From assembly GCF_006539525.1 (NCBI RefSeq), contig NZ_BJNE01000001.1, positions 248,001 through 312,000 on the forward strand: a stretch of DNA of 64,000 bases, in the 5' to 3' direction. The translations under genes and the position numbers were made by a program. The notes beneath the pieces are model-generated. The model made no database searches, was not told the DNA's origin, and saw only the letters and a list, made by a program, of their open reading frames with translations. Positions 62,928 through 64,000 of this stretch are shown here, in pieces (within the stretch, counting starts at the first letter, position 1; the number at the start of each line of letters is the position of its first letter). This DNA comes from Glutamicibacter nicotianae (lineage in GTDB: Bacteria > Actinomycetota > Actinomycetes > Actinomycetales > Micrococcaceae).

Positions 62928-64000
62928 TCAGGCCGCGTTCGTCCGGTAAGTTGCCTTGAACACGGCTTCTTCGAGCCAGTGTTTGAAGCTCTCGTTGTCC
63001 TGGAAAGCCTTGAACAGTTGCGTCTCGTCGGATATGAGGCCGAGCATGGCTTTGCCCAGCGCCCTGTTCATCTCGACGCGGGCGTTCACGGGGTCATCAT
63101 TGGCCTGTGCGTTGCGGTACGCCTCGTCTTCCGCGACCAAGCGAGGGATTTCCTCCGTTATGCGACGCTGGATCCGGTCGCTGTCTTCCCACTCGATGTT
63201 CCCGAAGTAGTCATTGAAGCTCTTCACGATCTCCGAAAGCCTCTCAAGCTCGGCGTCGGCACGATGCCCGCCGCCTGCAGCCGGGACGGGAGCGAGCTCA
63301 CCGTCCTCGTCGTCGAGCACGATCTTCATCGCATTCTGCTTCTCGGCCCGGTACGATTCCAAGTCGATGTTCTCCAGAATGCCGGCTGCGAGGTCCTCCT
63401 CCTTAGGCGCAGGAAGCTTCGGTACGAGATGGTCGAGGAAGATCGATCGCTTCTCCCATTCGAGGCTGCCGTAGGGAAGGACGGTGGACAGGAAGTTATA
63501 GGTGCGCAAGAACGCCTTGGCGTTGGCCTTGAACGACACTTGGTCGTCTTCGTCAGGAAGCTCCACGTATTCGGCCACGCAGACGTCAAGGAGAGGATCC
63601 AGCTTTTCGCGGCTCTCCCCCGCCAGGTAACGCGTGACGAACTTGTCGACATGTTCGGGCGTGTAAATGGGGGCTGCGTCAAGCTCAGTGACGAGGTCGT
63701 GCAGCTTGTTCGGGTCGGTTTCCTGCGCCAGCAGTGTGGTCCGATAGTACGGCTCGAATGCACGCTGTATATCCTCGGCGTCGTTAGCGAAATCGAGCAC
63801 GAATGTGTCGTGCTTCGCGGGGTGCGCCCGGTTGAGCCGTGAAAGAGTCTGTACGGCGAGCACGCCGGAGAGGGTCTTGTCCACGTACATCGTGTGAAGG
63901 AGCGGCTCGTCGTAGCCCGTCTGGAATTTGTTCGCGACCACGAGGATCCGATACGGCTCCGTCTTCACGTGCTCCGCGATGGCGTTCGAGGGGAATCCGT
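62928..64000 (-). CDS. hsdR: Type I restriction enzyme R subunit (HsdR), C-terminal part
   Basis: The last 357 codons of a helicase/translocase subunit; the frame is open to the right edge, so the N-terminal nuclease and first RecA domain lie outside. VKTEPYRILVVANKFQTGYDEPLLHTMYVDK is motif V, and QTLSRLNRAH is motif VI with its arginine finger. The remainder is the helical C-terminal region that binds the methylase core, ending in the DNESFKHWLEEAVFKATY tail. It is EcoR124-like. hsdM and hsdS should lie to the right. Confidence 0.9.
   Translation of the reverse strand, partial: GFPSNAIAEHVKTEPYRILVVANKFQTGYDEPLLHTMYVDKTLSGVLAVQTLSRLNRAHPAKHDTFVLDFANDAEDIQRAFEPYYRTTLLAQETDPNKLHDLVTELDAAPIYTPEHVDKFVTRYLAGESREKLDPLLDVCVAEYVELPDEDDQVSFKANAKAFLRTYNFLSTVLPYGSLEWEKRSIFLDHLVPKLPAPKEEDLAAGILENIDLESYRAEKQNAMKIVLDDEDGELAPVPAAGGGHRADAELERLSEIVKSFNDYFGNIEWEDSDRIQRRITEEIPRLVAEDEAYRNAQANDDPVNARVEMNRALGKAMLGLISDETQLFKAFQDNESFKHWLEEAVFKATYRTNAA

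Overview
The window looks like chromosome from a high-GC actinobacterium of the Micrococcaceae (Arthrobacter/Glutamicibacter type; this is inference). The grounds are a Pup modification locus, mycothiol genes (mshA, mshC), a naturally fused pafBC gene, many GTG/TTG starts, and an order from tatA to uppP that follows the Mycobacterium tuberculosis Rv2094c-Rv2136c neighbourhood. No rRNA or CRISPR array was seen. One tRNA (Leu, GAG) is present.

1-15,620: minus-strand block (uppP, mshC, HAD phosphatase, M50 protease, trmI, arc, dop, pup, pafA, two FKBP isomerases, pafBC, a small membrane protein, tatA, start of tatC) with one plus-strand PAC2 gene. The pup-pafA gap is only 78 bases and holds no prcB/prcA, and ARC ends without the proteasome-docking tail. 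The locus therefore looks like pupylation without a 20S proteasome.

15,699-29,290: housekeeping and accessory genes: small conserved proteins, an acyl-CoA dehydrogenase, an M20 peptidase, a two-component system with a TAXI binding protein, a divergent Nramp-type transporter, an F420/NADP-type reductase, an FAD oxidoreductase whose frame runs into tRNA-Leu, a DUF2127 protein, prolyl aminopeptidase and mshA.

29,365-39,100: a fatty-acid cluster matching mycobacterial Rv0241c-Rv0244c (htdX, fabG4, fadA2, divergent tetR and fadE5), with a palindromic operator against the tetR start. A VOC protein, an acetyltransferase and a DapA-family aldolase follow.

39,147-51,281: a sialic-acid utilisation cluster. 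It has a secreted sialidase, nanE, nanK, nanA, a peptide-type ABC transporter with a permease-ATPase fusion, a Tat-type binding lipoprotein, and a divergent GntR/FadR regulator. The same 15-bp operator sits before the sialidase and before the transporter operon, which suggests one regulon running from release of sialic acid through uptake to ManNAc-6-P and GlcNAc-6-P.

51,325-57,617: pepN, a lipoate ligase-type gene, a DUF222/HNH endonuclease gene, a short-repeat spacer and rpmE2 (L31 type B).

57,764-64,000: a trmH-type methyltransferase gene is cut at its 5' side. Beyond the break lies an apparent island: a serine-recombinase-like protein lacking its catalytic serine, a 245-aa unknown, a possible 59-aa protein, an 852-aa SMC/Rad50-like ATPase with a CxxC zinc hook, and the C-terminal part of a type I restriction HsdR running off the window. 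This island is the best candidate for a poorly described defence system.
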